A model generated the notes under the pieces. That model did not search any database, was not told where the DNA came from, and was given only the letters and a program-made list of their open reading frames with translations. Of a stretch of DNA of 64,000 nt, positions 19,550-30,600 are shown in pieces. Location of the stretch: NCBI GenBank assembly GCA_934047225.1, contig OW203990.1, positions 27,631,045-27,695,044 of the forward strand, in the 5' to 3' direction. Position numbers and translations under genes: made by a program. Numbering within the stretch: position 1 is the first letter of the stretch; the number at the start of each line of letters is the position of its first letter. This stretch comes from Ypsolopha sequella (taxonomy: Eukaryota > Arthropoda > Insecta > Lepidoptera > Ypsolophidae).

Positions 19550-20763
19550 GTATTTTAAACATAGTAAGTACACCAAACCATGACAACTCTATTGATGGTA
19601 TTGAATTTCATTCATACAAGCCATATATTACAAGTTTTAATAGAAATGATGAAATTCGCATTCCAATCAACCAACAGGATTTATATGTACTACCGTCTGC
19701 TAGTACATTATATTTGGAAGGTACTGTTAATGTTTTGAAAAAAGAAGCGAAGGAGAAAGCTAAATGCGTACATTTCACGAATAATCCGTTCTTGTACCTT
19801 TTTCAAGACATTCGTTACGAATTAAACGGTATAGAGATAGACAAAATTAAGAATGCTGGTGTAACTACTACGATTAAGTCTCTGCTCTCAATGAACGAAA
19901 ACGAATCACGTATGGCCAAAGCTTGGGGTTGGGATATTGATGGTTCTAAAAATGATCAAGGAGGTAACTTTTCAGTTTCCATACCGCTTAGTAATATCCT
20001 AGGATTTGCTGAAGATTATAAAAAAGTGATAATGAACTGTAAACATGAACTTATTCTTTTGCGAAGTAACACAAATCTGAACGCTGTTAAACTAAGTACG
20101 GGTGAAGTTGTGGAAAATATAATTATGCATAAAATTGTTTGGCGTGTACCACATGTGAAAGTGTCTGACAAGGAAAGAATCAACTTACTTCGACTGTTAG
20201 AAAAGGACCGTTCCTTACATTTAGCCTTTAGAAATTGGGATTTGTATGAATATCCATTACTACCACAAACAACTAAACACACATGGTCAATAAAAACTTC
20301 TTCTCAAATTGAAAAGCCTCGATATGTAATTATAGCTTTACAAACAAACCGAAAGAACAGTGGAAGTGCTGATATGTCACAATTTGATCACTGTAACTTA
20401 CGTGATGTTAAGGTATATCTTAACTCTACATATTTCCCTTATGAAACCTTACAAGTGAATTTTTTGGAACAAAAGTTTGCTTTATTATACGAACAGTATG
20501 CTAGATTTCAACAGTCTTACTACGGGTGTGACAGAGTAGAGCCACTTTTGAATATCAAGCAATTCAAAGATTTAGCGCCATTGTTTGTTATTGACTGTTC
20601 ACGACAAAGTGATAACATAAAAATAGGACCTGTTGTTAACGTACGAGTGGAAATAGAGAGTAATTCTGAAATACCTGATCAGACTTCTGCATATTGTCTT
20701 ATTTTAAATGATTGTATTGTAGAATACAAGCCTTTGTCTAATATAGTTAAGAAAATATCATGA
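19546..20763 (+). CDS. Probable major capsid protein (double jelly-roll type, 405 aa)
   Basis: Largest structural-type ORF of the plus block, downstream of the penton-like gene. It starts SILNIVSTPNHDNSIDGIEF and has IPINQQDLYVLPSASTLYLEG, RYELNGIEIDKIKNAG and a long C-terminal half rich in beta-type patterns, as expected for Polinton capsid proteins (PY). It is somewhat shorter than many double jelly-roll proteins. The assignment rests on position, size and sequence style, so fold prediction would settle it. The start overlaps the 50-aa gene and the stop overlaps the 165-aa gene, both as ATGA. Confidence 0.72.
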   Translation: MSILNIVSTPNHDNSIDGIEFHSYKPYITSFNRNDEIRIPINQQDLYVLPSASTLYLEGTVNVLKKEAKEKAKCVHFTNNPFLYLFQDIRYELNGIEIDKIKNAGVTTTIKSLLSMNENESRMAKAWGWDIDGSKNDQGGNFSVSIPLSNILGFAEDYKKVIMNCKHELILLRSNTNLNAVKLSTGEVVENIIMHKIVWRVPHVKVSDKERINLLRLLEKDRSLHLAFRNWDLYEYPLLPQTTKHTWSIKTSSQIEKPRYVIIALQTNRKNSGSADMSQFDHCNLRDVKVYLNSTYFPYETLQVNFLEQKFALLYEQYARFQQSYYGCDRVEPLLNIKQFKDLAPLFVIDCSRQSDNIKIGPVVNVRVEIESNSEIPDQTSAYCLILNDCIVEYKPLSNIVKKIS

Positions 20764-21257
20764 ATTTTCTAATCATTGATGTACAAGGCTTTAAAAACTC
20801 TAAAAACGAATTCATAGTGAAAGAATTGGCAATAGCAACTCTTGAATACACTTACATTTTTTTAGTAAAACCACCATACCCTTACCTAAAATTAACTAAA
20901 GAAGAAAAGAGACAAGTGTCATGGATTGAAAAGAATCGAGGAATTTATTGGAGCGAAGGTTATATAGATTACAGTGAATTTAAAAAAATAACTTTTGCTT
21001 ATTTAAAGAACAAAAATATTTTAGTGAAGGGTTGTGAAAAAATCAAGTGGATTAGAGAATTAAGCAATAATTGTAGAATAATAGATGTCGGCGATAAAGG
21101 TTGTCCTAATATTAAAAACCTTCATGATATGTATGGAAGAGATCTTACAAACTTTAACTGTATACATCATAAAAATCAATGCGCTTTAAAAAATGTGTTA
21201 TGTCTCAAAAAGTGGTACCATGAAAATAACATGTATGCATTTAACTTTTTTTATTGA
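20760..21257 (+). CDS. Conserved Polinton protein of unknown function (165 aa)
   Basis: Last gene of the plus block, translationally linked to the capsid gene by ATGA (20760-20763). It opens NFLIIDVQGFKNSKNEFIVK, then has LVKPPYPYLKL, ILVKGCEKIKWI and a Cys/His-rich end (CIHHKNQCALKNV). An acidic residue in the first strand and the later KG-EK and C-AL-N blocks recall RNase H-fold/DEDD nucleases, but only weakly. An AATAAA (21270-21275) follows. Confidence 0.6.
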   Translation: MNFLIIDVQGFKNSKNEFIVKELAIATLEYTYIFLVKPPYPYLKLTKEEKRQVSWIEKNRGIYWSEGYIDYSEFKKITFAYLKNKNILVKGCEKIKWIRELSNNCRIIDVGDKGCPNIKNLHDMYGRDLTNFNCIHHKNQCALKNVLCLKKWYHENNMYAFNFFY

Positions 21258-21781
21258 CACAAAAATTAAAATAAATGATTTGTTAGTCCCTATATACAGG
21301 AATTTTATTTTCACATCCATCCAGGTTCAAAAAGGAAATGTTGTTTTTATATAATGTAATAAATAATAGATATTTTTACTTCAAAATCAAGTATATTTTT
21401 TCTTTTTCAAGTTCTTTTTAATTTGCATAACCATACTTTCTAACAAACGTCTTAAATTTGTATTATTTTGTAAATAAATTTCTACTTATAAATTTCAATA
21501 TACTAATACTTTACGTTGAATCACACATGAAAAAATATATTTCATTGTTCTAAAAAATATTACATAATTAAGAATTAACAAAACAATTTAAATTATTTAT
21601 TTCATTTTTTCAAAATGTTGAGAAGGCGAGGTTGTCCGTCATTTTGCATTACCTGGGAAAAAATAAAAAATAAATTAAAAATAAATAAAACTAAATACAT
21701 TTTTTGTTTCACTACAAGGCAAAAATAAAAATGGAACGCATACAAATAACAAATAAAAAATAAAAAAAGTAGTGTTATCAC
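21258..21781. other. Convergent intergenic region of the Polinton
   Basis: AT-rich space between plus- and minus-strand blocks. It contains AATAAA on the plus strand (21270-21275). On the minus strand there is an acceptor-like TTTTTTCCCAG (about 21658) and a possible terminal exon that would add only a stop codon. Confidence 0.45.
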
Positions 21782-22072
21782 TTACTGTGATGTTGTAAAA
21801 TCCGAACGTTCAGCCATTTCTTTGCTAATGAGAAAGAGCGTATGCGCCGCGTGTCTCAGCACAGGATCAGCGCTGTCGTACACGCAGTACCCGCTTTTTA
21901 CAACAGTCCTCACAGCCACACTGTTGTTGTCTTCTGTGCTGTACTCCAGTATTTCTATCTTCACTTGGAACAAGGGTACCTCCTTAGCCTTTTCACGTTC
22001 ACCCAACACGCACAAATAGGAAGGTCGCGCGAAGTTGGCCATAGTAAAAATCACGCGCGCACTGTTTGAAGA
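21782..22072 (-). CDS. Small minus-strand exon/ORF, unusually GC-rich for the element
   Basis: The frame reads SSNSARV then MANFARPSYLCVLGERE and ends ...RSDFTTSQ stop. It begins directly after an acceptor-like ACAACTAG. The frame continues in phase 0 from a perfect donor (GTAAGT at 22439) at the end of the upstream ORF, so the two are probably exons of one gene. A second perfect donor (GTAAGTG) overlaps the stop; splicing there still gives a stop immediately. If unspliced, the first ATG is inside (about 22042). No domain recognised. Base composition is closer to cellular coding DNA than to the neighbouring Polinton genes. Confidence 0.5.
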   Translation of the reverse strand, partial: SSNSARVIFTMANFARPSYLCVLGEREKAKEVPLFQVKIEILEYSTEDNNSVAVRTVVKSGYCVYDSADPVLRHAAHTLFLISKEMAERSDFTTSQ

Positions 22073-22439
22073 CTAGTTGTCAAGTGAGTGAATATTCAAT
22101 GTGTCGCGCGCTGCAGCAATTCATACTTGGAATCTTACTCAGCAAAATCATGTTTGAACAAGTTTTGGGTTCATTGTGTAATTGTGTTCAAGCAAGCTCG
22201 TTTTGTTTTATTTACATGTATCAATGTTTTAACGCATAGGTAATTCGATATGAATATTTGATGATGATTTGTGACTGATATTAATTTTATTTTATTTAAA
22301 AAAGGATGAAGTAGTAAAATAAAAAATAAAGATTAATCCAGTGTTAATTTATTTTTATTAAAATGCATAATTTTTTATTACTAAGGTAGATAAGAGATTA
22401 CAAAAGAAATTTAAAAAAATATGCGCTGCCTATACTTAC

Positions 22440-22934
22440 AATTTCATGCTCAATTAACATACGAGGAGAGGTCAGACAGTTTAACAAAGACATTAAATTT
22501 TGTAATGATGATATTCTTTTCATTCTTAAAGTACTTTCAACCTTATCAATAAACTTACAGGCTATAGCGTAATCTGCTACAAGTTCTGCTAATCTTAAAT
22601 TAGTACACAATGCAAAAGTATTCAAAGCCTCTAAAACCATGTTAATGAAATTTATGGAACAACGTTTATCACAATACATTAGTTCAAAAAGGAATAATTT
22701 GTTCTTATCATAAGTATTATTTACAGATACATGGAAGAGTTGCAGTTCCTTAAATTCTTGGTAAATGAGGTACCATTCTTCCAAGGATAAAAAGAAATAT
22801 TCATTTTCGTTGAAAATATAAACTTGTGGCTTAAAATCTTCTTCAACCCATAGTCCTGTTTTTATCTTTATACTATTAGTGTGAGAATAAATCCGCATTA
22901 ACACTACACAGTCAAATAAGAAACTTTCACTCAT
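22440..22934 (-). CDS. Polinton protein of unknown function behind polB (probable exon)
   Basis: ATG at 22934 lies 16 bp beyond the polB stop, implying a shared message. 165 codons to a GTAAGT donor at 22439; unspliced, the frame ends at 22398 after 178 codons. The protein is hydrophobic and Leu/Cys-rich with no predicted signal peptide. Segments such as ESFLFDCVVLMRIY and NMVLEALNTFALCTNLRLAE look helical. No known domain. Proposed partner exon: 21782-22072. Confidence 0.55.
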
Positions 22935-22950
22935 TGCTTCAGTAGATAAA

Positions 22951-25900
22951 CTAAAAAAGGGAGTTCCAGTGACCCCATGATAAAGTAGACATTTTGTCTT
23001 TTAAAATAACACGTTTATCATCATTTGCTGATAATGCAATTTTGTTTTGTTGTTGTGTAAAAATTTCATGTTTAAGAGATTTGAATACAATATTATTTTT
23101 TCTTATTACATCATTTTTCTTTAATACTTTATAGTAATCGTTAAATTTCACAGTTTTAGTTACATGCTTTTGAATTCCTTTTGCTTTTTTTAGTTCATCT
23201 TTCCTTGTTTTAATACAGTACAATTTTGATCTCAAACCGACAAACTCCGTTATCACCTGTCCACCTAGTTCATCTTTAAAGAGGCCAGGCACTTTTTTGT
23301 TTAAAATTGGAATACCATAACAATTATCTTCTTTATAATTACTTGTATCGAAGTGAGAAATAAAATGAGATTTCAAATCTTCATAAAAATTGATACAGTC
23401 AATTGCATATAAAAAACTGTCGGTGTCACAATAGGCCATAGTTATCTTTTCTCCATAAAAAGGTTTCATTATAGAATAGTGAAAATCATACATATGAGCC
23501 TTAGATATTTCTAATACGGAAAATCCAATGTATATAGGTTTATCTAAAGTAATTGTTTCAGGTTTCATTTGAACCGCTACAAAGTCTTCTGTGAAAATGG
23601 AAACACTATGAAAGTTGGGCCTAGCGATCAATTGTTCTGCACATACACTCTTCTTTGTTTTATTCCTAGAATCGTTCCACTTGTTGACTAACTTTACATC
23701 AACTCTTTTCTCGACATCTTCCAATGTCTTTCCAAAAATACTATTATTAAGTAGTTTAAAAAAATCTTGTTCAAATGTAGATTTTGCCTTTTTTCGTAAC
23801 TCAGTATTCATGTCAATGTATTGTTTTAAGTATTGACCTTGTTTGAACTGGATGACTCTGTGTACTTTTTTTAATATCAATCCATGCTTAATGCATATTT
23901 TTAGATGAGCAAAATGGATGACATATTGGAATTTATCATATAAATTTGGAATTAATTTTGAAGTTTTAGAACCCGGTGGAGTGAACTTCTGAGCACAAAA
24001 TGGAATGTCGTTATGGTAATCATGTAAATGTTCCGGATATTCTAAATCAACTTCCAGAATGTAACCAACGTCACCGTCAATGGGTAGACTGTAAAAATTC
24101 ATTTTAGCAATTTCCGACTGACTTAATAGTTTAAAATCTGATAAAGGTAAATAATCACACATTGCATAACCATAGAGATTATTACAATCAATGTAAATTA
24201 AAAAATTGTTTTTAGCTGACGGGTCGTAACTTGTCAAGTATTTGTTATTGGCTTTTGAGTATCTAGTGGAACATAAACATATTCCACCACGAATACCTTT
24301 TTGGATCATTCTTATTATTTCCAAGTCGTTTATTAATTCTAACTTTACACCTGTTTTTAATAACATTGCGTCAAAACTTAAACTAGAAGCTGTCAGATAG
24401 AAACTTGGATCAAGTTTATAGGTTGCCTTACAAGTTTTTCGAAAACTTTCAAATACATCAGCAAGTAAAAGGACGTCTGACTTGATATATAAGTCAGTGT
24501 ATTCTCCTAAATTATGGATATTAAAATAATGCCAAACATTTTTTGCATGTTCGTAATCTAAATCTGAAATATTGCTGTTATTTAATGTACTATAAAAACG
24601 TTCTTGAGGGGGGAGCTGATTTTCTTCATAGGTATTCCAGGTAGTCATATATTCATAAGGATACACTCCTTTCCGTCTTATAAGGGCAAAATTTTCGTGG
24701 GAGGGAAAAAAGCTTGATAAATGTGTAAAACTATCATTACTTAAGTTTGCAGCAAGTTTTTCTAAGCTAGTGCTTAAAAACTTGAACGAATCAACAAAAC
24801 GAACTGGCATGAAATCCTCATTATTAATGAGAAAAAATTTTGTAAATGATATGTAATTTTCTTTATTTTTTGCTATAACTTTTATCCTACCAGATAATTT
24901 ACCTAATTGTCGAATAAAGAGATGACTGTCATAACCAGATAAATTATGAAAAAAAACTGGAACGAACTTTGGCAGACGAAACTTAATGTTGCAATATGAA
25001 TGAGCTGCACCTCTATACCGTCCAGTAAGATGACAATGATCTCTCACCTTGTCATCAAATAATATTTTATCACAAAGAAAACAAAGTTTTGCTTGAGCAA
25101 AATTAACTCTATCTTCATCAGTTAGACGTATTGGCAATGGGGACTCGAAAATATTGTAAATATCAGTAATATCAAGCAGTAGCGATTCTAAAAACTTTTC
25201 TACACAATCATGTCCTCGGTAGGATACGTATTTGTTACGTGCGCTATTGTACGAACATACTATATAGTAAGCAAAAGCAGCTGGTACGTGTTGTTGCAGA
25301 GATGTCGTGAAACTTGATCCAGGTTCGGACTCATTCTCAGCTGGTTTTAATAATGACTCGAAGTCAGCGTATATAACAAAAGGCATATCTTGCATTCGTT
25401 CATAATTTTTGAATTGAATGAGCGTCCCTTCATTAGGTAATATAGTTGCAACACCGTTGCAAACATGAGCTTCCAGTTTATGATTGTTATCAAAAAATAT
25501 CATACAATCCTCGCAGAAGTATATTTTTGAATGATGTTTAGTAAGTTGTTGGCGAAGTAATTTGGATAAATTTTTTATTAAACAGTAATGAGTACGTTCA
25601 CCATTTTCAATGAAAAGTAAATTAACATGATGTTGTTTTCGACATTCAGTTTTATACAATGGTCCAACAATTTTAGTATTATTTTTAAGACCATAAATAT
25701 TTACACTTATGCCAGGATTATTTTTTTCAAAAATTCTGATATCCGAAAATCCTACTGGAAAAGTCATGTTTTTAACATTAAGGACACTTTCAAAATGTGG
25801 GTAAGCGGATGTTCGATGTGCATTATTTTTTGCCGGGAACAGCGCTGCCATGATACACCATAAAAAGCAAAAGTTATCTGCATTTTGAATGTTAATGCAA

Positions 25901-26496
25901 GCGCGTTTTGATTTAATACCTTTTGGTAAATCGATATAGCTTGAAGCTCGCAGTGGGTTATATTTGTTTATGTTTATTTCCAAATACAAATTTCGTACAA
26001 AAGCCCAACCACTATCTCTTTCTTCAAAAACTTCAATTTTTTTGGTAATTGCCTGAATAATACTTGAAAAAGTGTATTCAAAATTGTAATTTTGATGCAA
26101 GACAATGTTTTCAGTAGCAAAAGATTTAATAGAATATGAATCATTTTTAGGCAAAGAAAATTCGGAAAACAGCTCAAAATTAACCTTTAGGCTAGAATGA
26201 GTTTGCAATCGTGCTGAGAGCAGATCACGTACGCGACGTTGCATGCGTGATAAGAACTGGGCGGGCGGGCGCGCGCGCTCGTCACAGGCTTCGGGGCTTT
26301 TACTGTCCCGACCTTCAGCCTCGCAGCGAACGCGGTATGACGCTATGCGACTGCGGAAAGCGCTATGAATTTTCTCGATTCCGTGTTGCTCAGTAATTGC
26401 ACTGTTATCTTTATGTAAAGTGCTTTTTAAATGAGCAGAAAAGCTTTTACTTTTGACTGATGTGTCACAAACTGAACAGAAAATAGTATTAACCAT
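22951..26496 (-). CDS. Protein-primed family B DNA polymerase of the Polinton
   Basis: Intact 1181-aa polymerase that replicates the element. N-terminus: C2H2-like finger (C7, C10, H22, H28). A second C2H2-like cluster is CEDCMIFF...HKLEAHVC. Exonuclease motifs: VIYADFESLL (about residue 378), FHNLSGYDSHLF (about 523), YIKSDVLLLADVF (about 672). A CFLCDK...DHCHLTGRYRGAAH cluster, endonuclease-VII-like, precedes ExoII, as in other Polinton polymerases. Polymerase motifs: A YIDCNNLYGYAM (about 769), B KLLNNSIFGKT (about 919), C AYCDTDSFLYAI (about 1024). All catalytic Asp residues are present. The segment for residues 50-95 (26205-26350) is a GC-rich island unlike the rest. Drives the minus-strand block with the gene at 22440-22934. 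Confidence 0.95.
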   Translation of the reverse strand: MVNTIFCSVCDTSVKSKSFSAHLKSTLHKDNSAITEQHGIEKIHSAFRSRIASYRVRCEAEGRDSKSPEACDERARPPAQFLSRMQRRVRDLLSARLQTHSSLKVNFELFSEFSLPKNDSYSIKSFATENIVLHQNYNFEYTFSSIIQAITKKIEVFEERDSGWAFVRNLYLEININKYNPLRASSYIDLPKGIKSKRACINIQNADNFCFLWCIMAALFPAKNNAHRTSAYPHFESVLNVKNMTFPVGFSDIRIFEKNNPGISVNIYGLKNNTKIVGPLYKTECRKQHHVNLLFIENGERTHYCLIKNLSKLLRQQLTKHHSKIYFCEDCMIFFDNNHKLEAHVCNGVATILPNEGTLIQFKNYERMQDMPFVIYADFESLLKPAENESEPGSSFTTSLQQHVPAAFAYYIVCSYNSARNKYVSYRGHDCVEKFLESLLLDITDIYNIFESPLPIRLTDEDRVNFAQAKLCFLCDKILFDDKVRDHCHLTGRYRGAAHSYCNIKFRLPKFVPVFFHNLSGYDSHLFIRQLGKLSGRIKVIAKNKENYISFTKFFLINNEDFMPVRFVDSFKFLSTSLEKLAANLSNDSFTHLSSFFPSHENFALIRRKGVYPYEYMTTWNTYEENQLPPQERFYSTLNNSNISDLDYEHAKNVWHYFNIHNLGEYTDLYIKSDVLLLADVFESFRKTCKATYKLDPSFYLTASSLSFDAMLLKTGVKLELINDLEIIRMIQKGIRGGICLCSTRYSKANNKYLTSYDPSAKNNFLIYIDCNNLYGYAMCDYLPLSDFKLLSQSEIAKMNFYSLPIDGDVGYILEVDLEYPEHLHDYHNDIPFCAQKFTPPGSKTSKLIPNLYDKFQYVIHFAHLKICIKHGLILKKVHRVIQFKQGQYLKQYIDMNTELRKKAKSTFEQDFFKLLNNSIFGKTLEDVEKRVDVKLVNKWNDSRNKTKKSVCAEQLIARPNFHSVSIFTEDFVAVQMKPETITLDKPIYIGFSVLEISKAHMYDFHYSIMKPFYGEKITMAYCDTDSFLYAIDCINFYEDLKSHFISHFDTSNYKEDNCYGIPILNKKVPGLFKDELGGQVITEFVGLRSKLYCIKTRKDELKKAKGIQKHVTKTVKFNDYYKVLKKNDVIRKNNIVFKSLKHEIFTQQQNKIALSANDDKRVILKDKMSTLSWGHWNSLF

Positions 26497-26814
26497 GTTG
26501 CCTTGTAATTTTAGATTCTAATTTAGTGAATAAGGACACGCTACCAGGCAAAATATTTGACTAGTTAGAATGCCGTGTTCATCATTGATAAGGAGTTCTA
26601 AAACTTAGTAAAATTAATTTTTAGTTTGGCATTTAGACAATAAAATGTTTGATTTGGTATTACGGTAAAAATAACAATTAATTTATTTTACTGTAAAGAA
26701 ATACATATTTATTTTAACCTAAATATTAAGTGCAAATAACATAATAAAACAAAACTCAGTGACAAAAAGAAAAAAAAAAAAACTTAAGAGTGGAAAAGAA
26801 ATGTAAATTATTAA
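26497..26814. other. AT-rich gap upstream of polB
   Basis: No ORF. It probably holds the polB promoter (minus strand) and the 3' end of the spliced acidic gene; no clear motif stands out. Confidence 0.4.
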
Positions 26815-27640
26815 TTAAACATTTTTTTTCTTTTTCTCACTGAAGAAAGTCCCTTCCTCCGTGAATTTCCTTTTGCTTAAACTAATCGCCTTTTTTAAAG
26901 CGACGAATTCAGGGGATTCTGCTTCCCCCTGCAGGCGCAACCACACGATAGCCTTCTCGCATCGTTCGATACCGTCGAGGTCCCGCACCTCCTCGACGTT
27001 ATACAAGCGCAGCTCCGCCAGCAGCGCTCCTTCCAGTTGTGCCGTCCGACGTAGCACCCCGCCCGGAACTTTACGCGAGAGCACACTCAAAGTGTGCGCA
27101 GCTTTGCGGCGAACCTGCTCCGTATCTTCGTCGTCGGACCCGAATAGCCAGTCCGTCGGGTCAACGTTGCTTGCAGGTGGGGCGGGTGCTGGCTTCGTGG
27201 AACGCTTCGCCACTGGCTTGATCTTCTTCTTGGAGCTATAAAATAAAAAACTATATTATAAACAACTTCCTCTGTGGTGTAGTCGTTCGAGTACTCGAGT
27301 ATTAATCTCTAGGTTGCGGGTTCAAATCCCGTAGGGATAAAATTTTATATTTTAAATGAAAATATATAATTAAAATATGGTTTACGTAAAGGATGATATC
27401 AAGTAAAGTGTTTATGACACGGTAGAAATAGTAGTAGTAGTAGTAGTAGTCTGATAATGAATTATCAAATTGGAAAAAAAAAGTAGAATAATTAGATTTT
27501 CACTGAAACAAGAAATATTATAAAGACTGTCTTATAAACATGTACAAGAAACTCACCTTGGGCCTTCGTCGTCGGAATCAAAGAAAGCCTCGCTGTTCGT
27601 TTTCTTTGCGGCTCGCTTGGAGTTGTAATTAGTTTCAGAC
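26815..27640 (-). CDS. Spliced acidic/basic small gene inside the Polinton
   Basis: Two exons are visible on the minus strand. Exon 27640-27557 lies between an acceptor TTTTCTTAG and a donor GTGAGT. Exon 27235-26815 follows an acceptor TTTTATTTTATAG and ends in TAA. Phases match and give one open frame of about 168 codons, starting mid-gene; the first exon with its ATG was not found. The product has two similar acidic motifs, FFDSDDEGP and LFGSDDEDTEQ, separated by a Lys/Pro/Ala linker. A helical segment follows (ALLAELRLYNVEEVRDLDGI), then a Lys-rich tail. It looks like a nuclear or chromatin-associated protein; no named domain. GC content is far above that of the viral-type genes, suggesting capture from a host. 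Confidence 0.6.
27270..27451 (+). repeat. SINE fragment and (TAG)n microsatellite
   Basis: CCTCTGTGGTGTAGTCGTT and GCGGGTTCAAATCCCGTAGGG form tRNA-like A- and B-box halves, matching the SINE head at 29683. This lies in an intron of the spliced gene. A (TAG)n run is at about 27430-27451. Confidence 0.6.
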
Positions 27641-27644
27641 CTAA

Positions 27645-30600
27645 GAAAATAAATTATATGATTAGTATATTACATATGATTACACATGAGTATCATTAAA
27701 GTAAGAAGTGCTTTCTAATTTAAAGACAAAATAAATTTAAACAAGTGAAAAAAAAAAAAAAAAAAAACAGGGGAGCAACAAAGAAAAAATATCTGCAAAG
27801 TGAAACATTATTTAACAACTTACGAACATTATATCAACTGCTTTTATCCTCAGCTTGATTTTTTATTCTTTTTGCAGGCAGGTAGCTGTGATACAGGTGT
27901 CAACTGTGGGCACTGATGTTCCGAATGTTGTGATCAATTAAGTTTTCCAAAGCTTTTATTGGAAGAAAATGTTCGACAAACAATGATTTTAGCAGTGGTA
28001 ACGAACCTTTAGTTGTCTTGTAAAGAACACCATGATGAGTATAATTTAATAATAAAATTGCATAAGTAAATTTATTAGCAATCAAAATAAATGAAACTAT
28101 AAATTGAATTACTTTAATTTAAAGATCAACTAAGTTAAAATTTCATGAAGTAGTTGTTAAATACCACCTCCATGGTTCAAACATTTCAACTCATTATGCG
28201 GAGGGGTACACATCAGTGTTCGGTCTGCATACTTTAGGAGGTACGTGAAGCTAAATAGGCTAGGGTTATATTGTTGTCTGAAGTAAAGTAATAGGACTCG
28301 TCACCCATAACGCATAATTGTAGTAAAATCGTCGTTGTAACATAGGTGTACGAGTGTGATCTGTCACTTGCATTTCTTTGCATACCCAGAAAGATCACTG
28401 ACACCTCAGAGATTTATGTTGTGATGATTTACAAGTAATTTGTTAAAAACTTAAATATAGTTTTCTACCCCTGAATTTTAGAGAATACCTCAAAGACTTA
28501 TTGTTTTCCGTTTTCAATTTTGTAATAATTCTCGGATTCAAGACAAAATGAAATCCACGTGTTACATATACAGGGTCGTATTTTGTATAACCAATTCATA
28601 ACATCTATATATCAGAATGCCTCTGCGGTCTAGTGGTTTACATCTCAACTAGTGATCTAGAGGTCGCGGACGTATTACTCGTATCCTTTACAAAATTGGT
28701 ACACCTAATGGATTTCATGTTGTGCAGTATATGACGAACAATATTATACAAAAGCTTGTATGAATTGACTGGTGGTTGTGGAACAGGTGAAAGAGGTGTA
28801 TTAGTATCGTAGCAGATAGAAAACTAACTACCCATCTGAGAGACTTGCGTGACTGTATGTACGTATGTTTGTAATATCTACTATTAGTTATGAATGGGTT
28901 AAAATATATTTTGTTTTATAACATAAAAAAACAAAGTTATTCAAGGGTTTAATGTTAAATTCATATTTATTATAGTTCAACAAGCAAATGAGTTAAAAGT
29001 ACTAGTACAGTAAGGAAATTATAAGGATACATAATTTTTCTTATTCTTTTGTAAAACTTATAAAAAGATTTCTTTTTATCGCATCCTGTATAATATAGGA
29101 AGTATTGTTTGCATGTGTCCGACATTGTCCAAATAATATGCTTAGTACCTATAAAGGTGTGTACTCAATAGGGTTTATTACTTTTATTATATTACTTTAT
29201 ATACCTATAATATATATATATATATATTTTGATGTACAGATATTTCATTGACGAAGTAAAAACAATGATCTTCTCTATATTTATAGCAATGTTTAGTAAA
29301 TGTTGTGAAAAAGTAAACTGTTAGATAGATGCTTAGGTATTGAAACGTATGTTGTTACAGAATCGTCTCCGTTTCCGCTGACATGGTAAAACGTTCACTA
29401 CCTATCTATACTAGTAGTCAGTGCCAAGGTTACAACTTGCATAATCCTCGACTAACTTAGTGTATAACCTTCCTTACTTTGTTCCATCGTGTTGGGACAG
29501 GAAAAACGATCGTCAGCATTCATGTTATTGTTGTGAAATTAATTTGCTAAATCATTTTAGGGATACGTATTTATCAAGTAGAATCCATTAAAACCGTGGG
29601 AACGTAACTTAAGAACTCTCTTACTTGTATTAAAAAATATATCGTCTTTTGTACGTATTAACCAAAATAAGCATTCACTTGGCCGCCTCTGTGGTCTAGT
29701 GGTTCCAACATCTTACTCACTAAACCGGAGGTCGCGGGTTCAAATCCCGTAGGAGCACATTTGTGTTCGGTCTGCGTGCTTCGGAAGGCACGTTAAACTG
29801 TGGGTCCATATAATTAAGTACTGCAACAGAAACCCCTTCGAGGATTCATGTTTCAAACATTAAAACATGAGATACAAACATTCGTTATTAATAATTAATA
29901 ATATATTAGGTTTATGTATGTAGCACAAGGTAAATAATATAGTTTCATAATTTTAAATAAGTACAAGTTCATACTTAGGTAACTCTATATATTCGTATAA
30001 AATAATTAAAAGTAAGTACAGAACCCAAGATAATAATATAACGATCACGATAAATTATATGGTTTGGTCCAAGTTAAACGAAAAAGCAATGAGTAAAATA
30101 TTTTTTATCTTTTTAATTTTATCATCTGAATTTTATTTATCAAAACTAAACACTAAATAAAGCATTGCTAAAGAATAACATTTAACAAAATTAAAATTAA
30201 TTATTATGTTTTTTTATTATTATTTTTTTTTTTTATATAGTTTACTATATAACTTATTTACTTCTATTTCACGTTATTTACGTAAAAACCATACTAGTTT
30301 TAGTTAAATCAGTAAATTGTATTTTCACAATAATCATCTAAATCTCGTTCCGCTTATCGCTCTGCTTATGTATTAGACATGTAAACATTCTCCATGTTAT
30401 CATTATGGACATTCAGCAAAACTTGCAGTGTTGCTGTTATACCGACTTAGTCGATGGTTATAGGGAATTTATCAATGTGTAGCGGGAAAAAAATGTTTAA
30501 TGATTTCTAACGTCTTTATTACCCGTAAGTCACCCTTGGTTGTTTAGAAAAAATCGTAATTTGTAAAACATTTTAAGCAAATTAACTCATTTGTTTATTC

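Noticed and set aside
27275..29760. tRNA-like sequences as real tRNA genes
   Set aside because: Box A and B are present but the cloverleaf and acceptor stems are not, and the same heads are followed by a shared SINE body.
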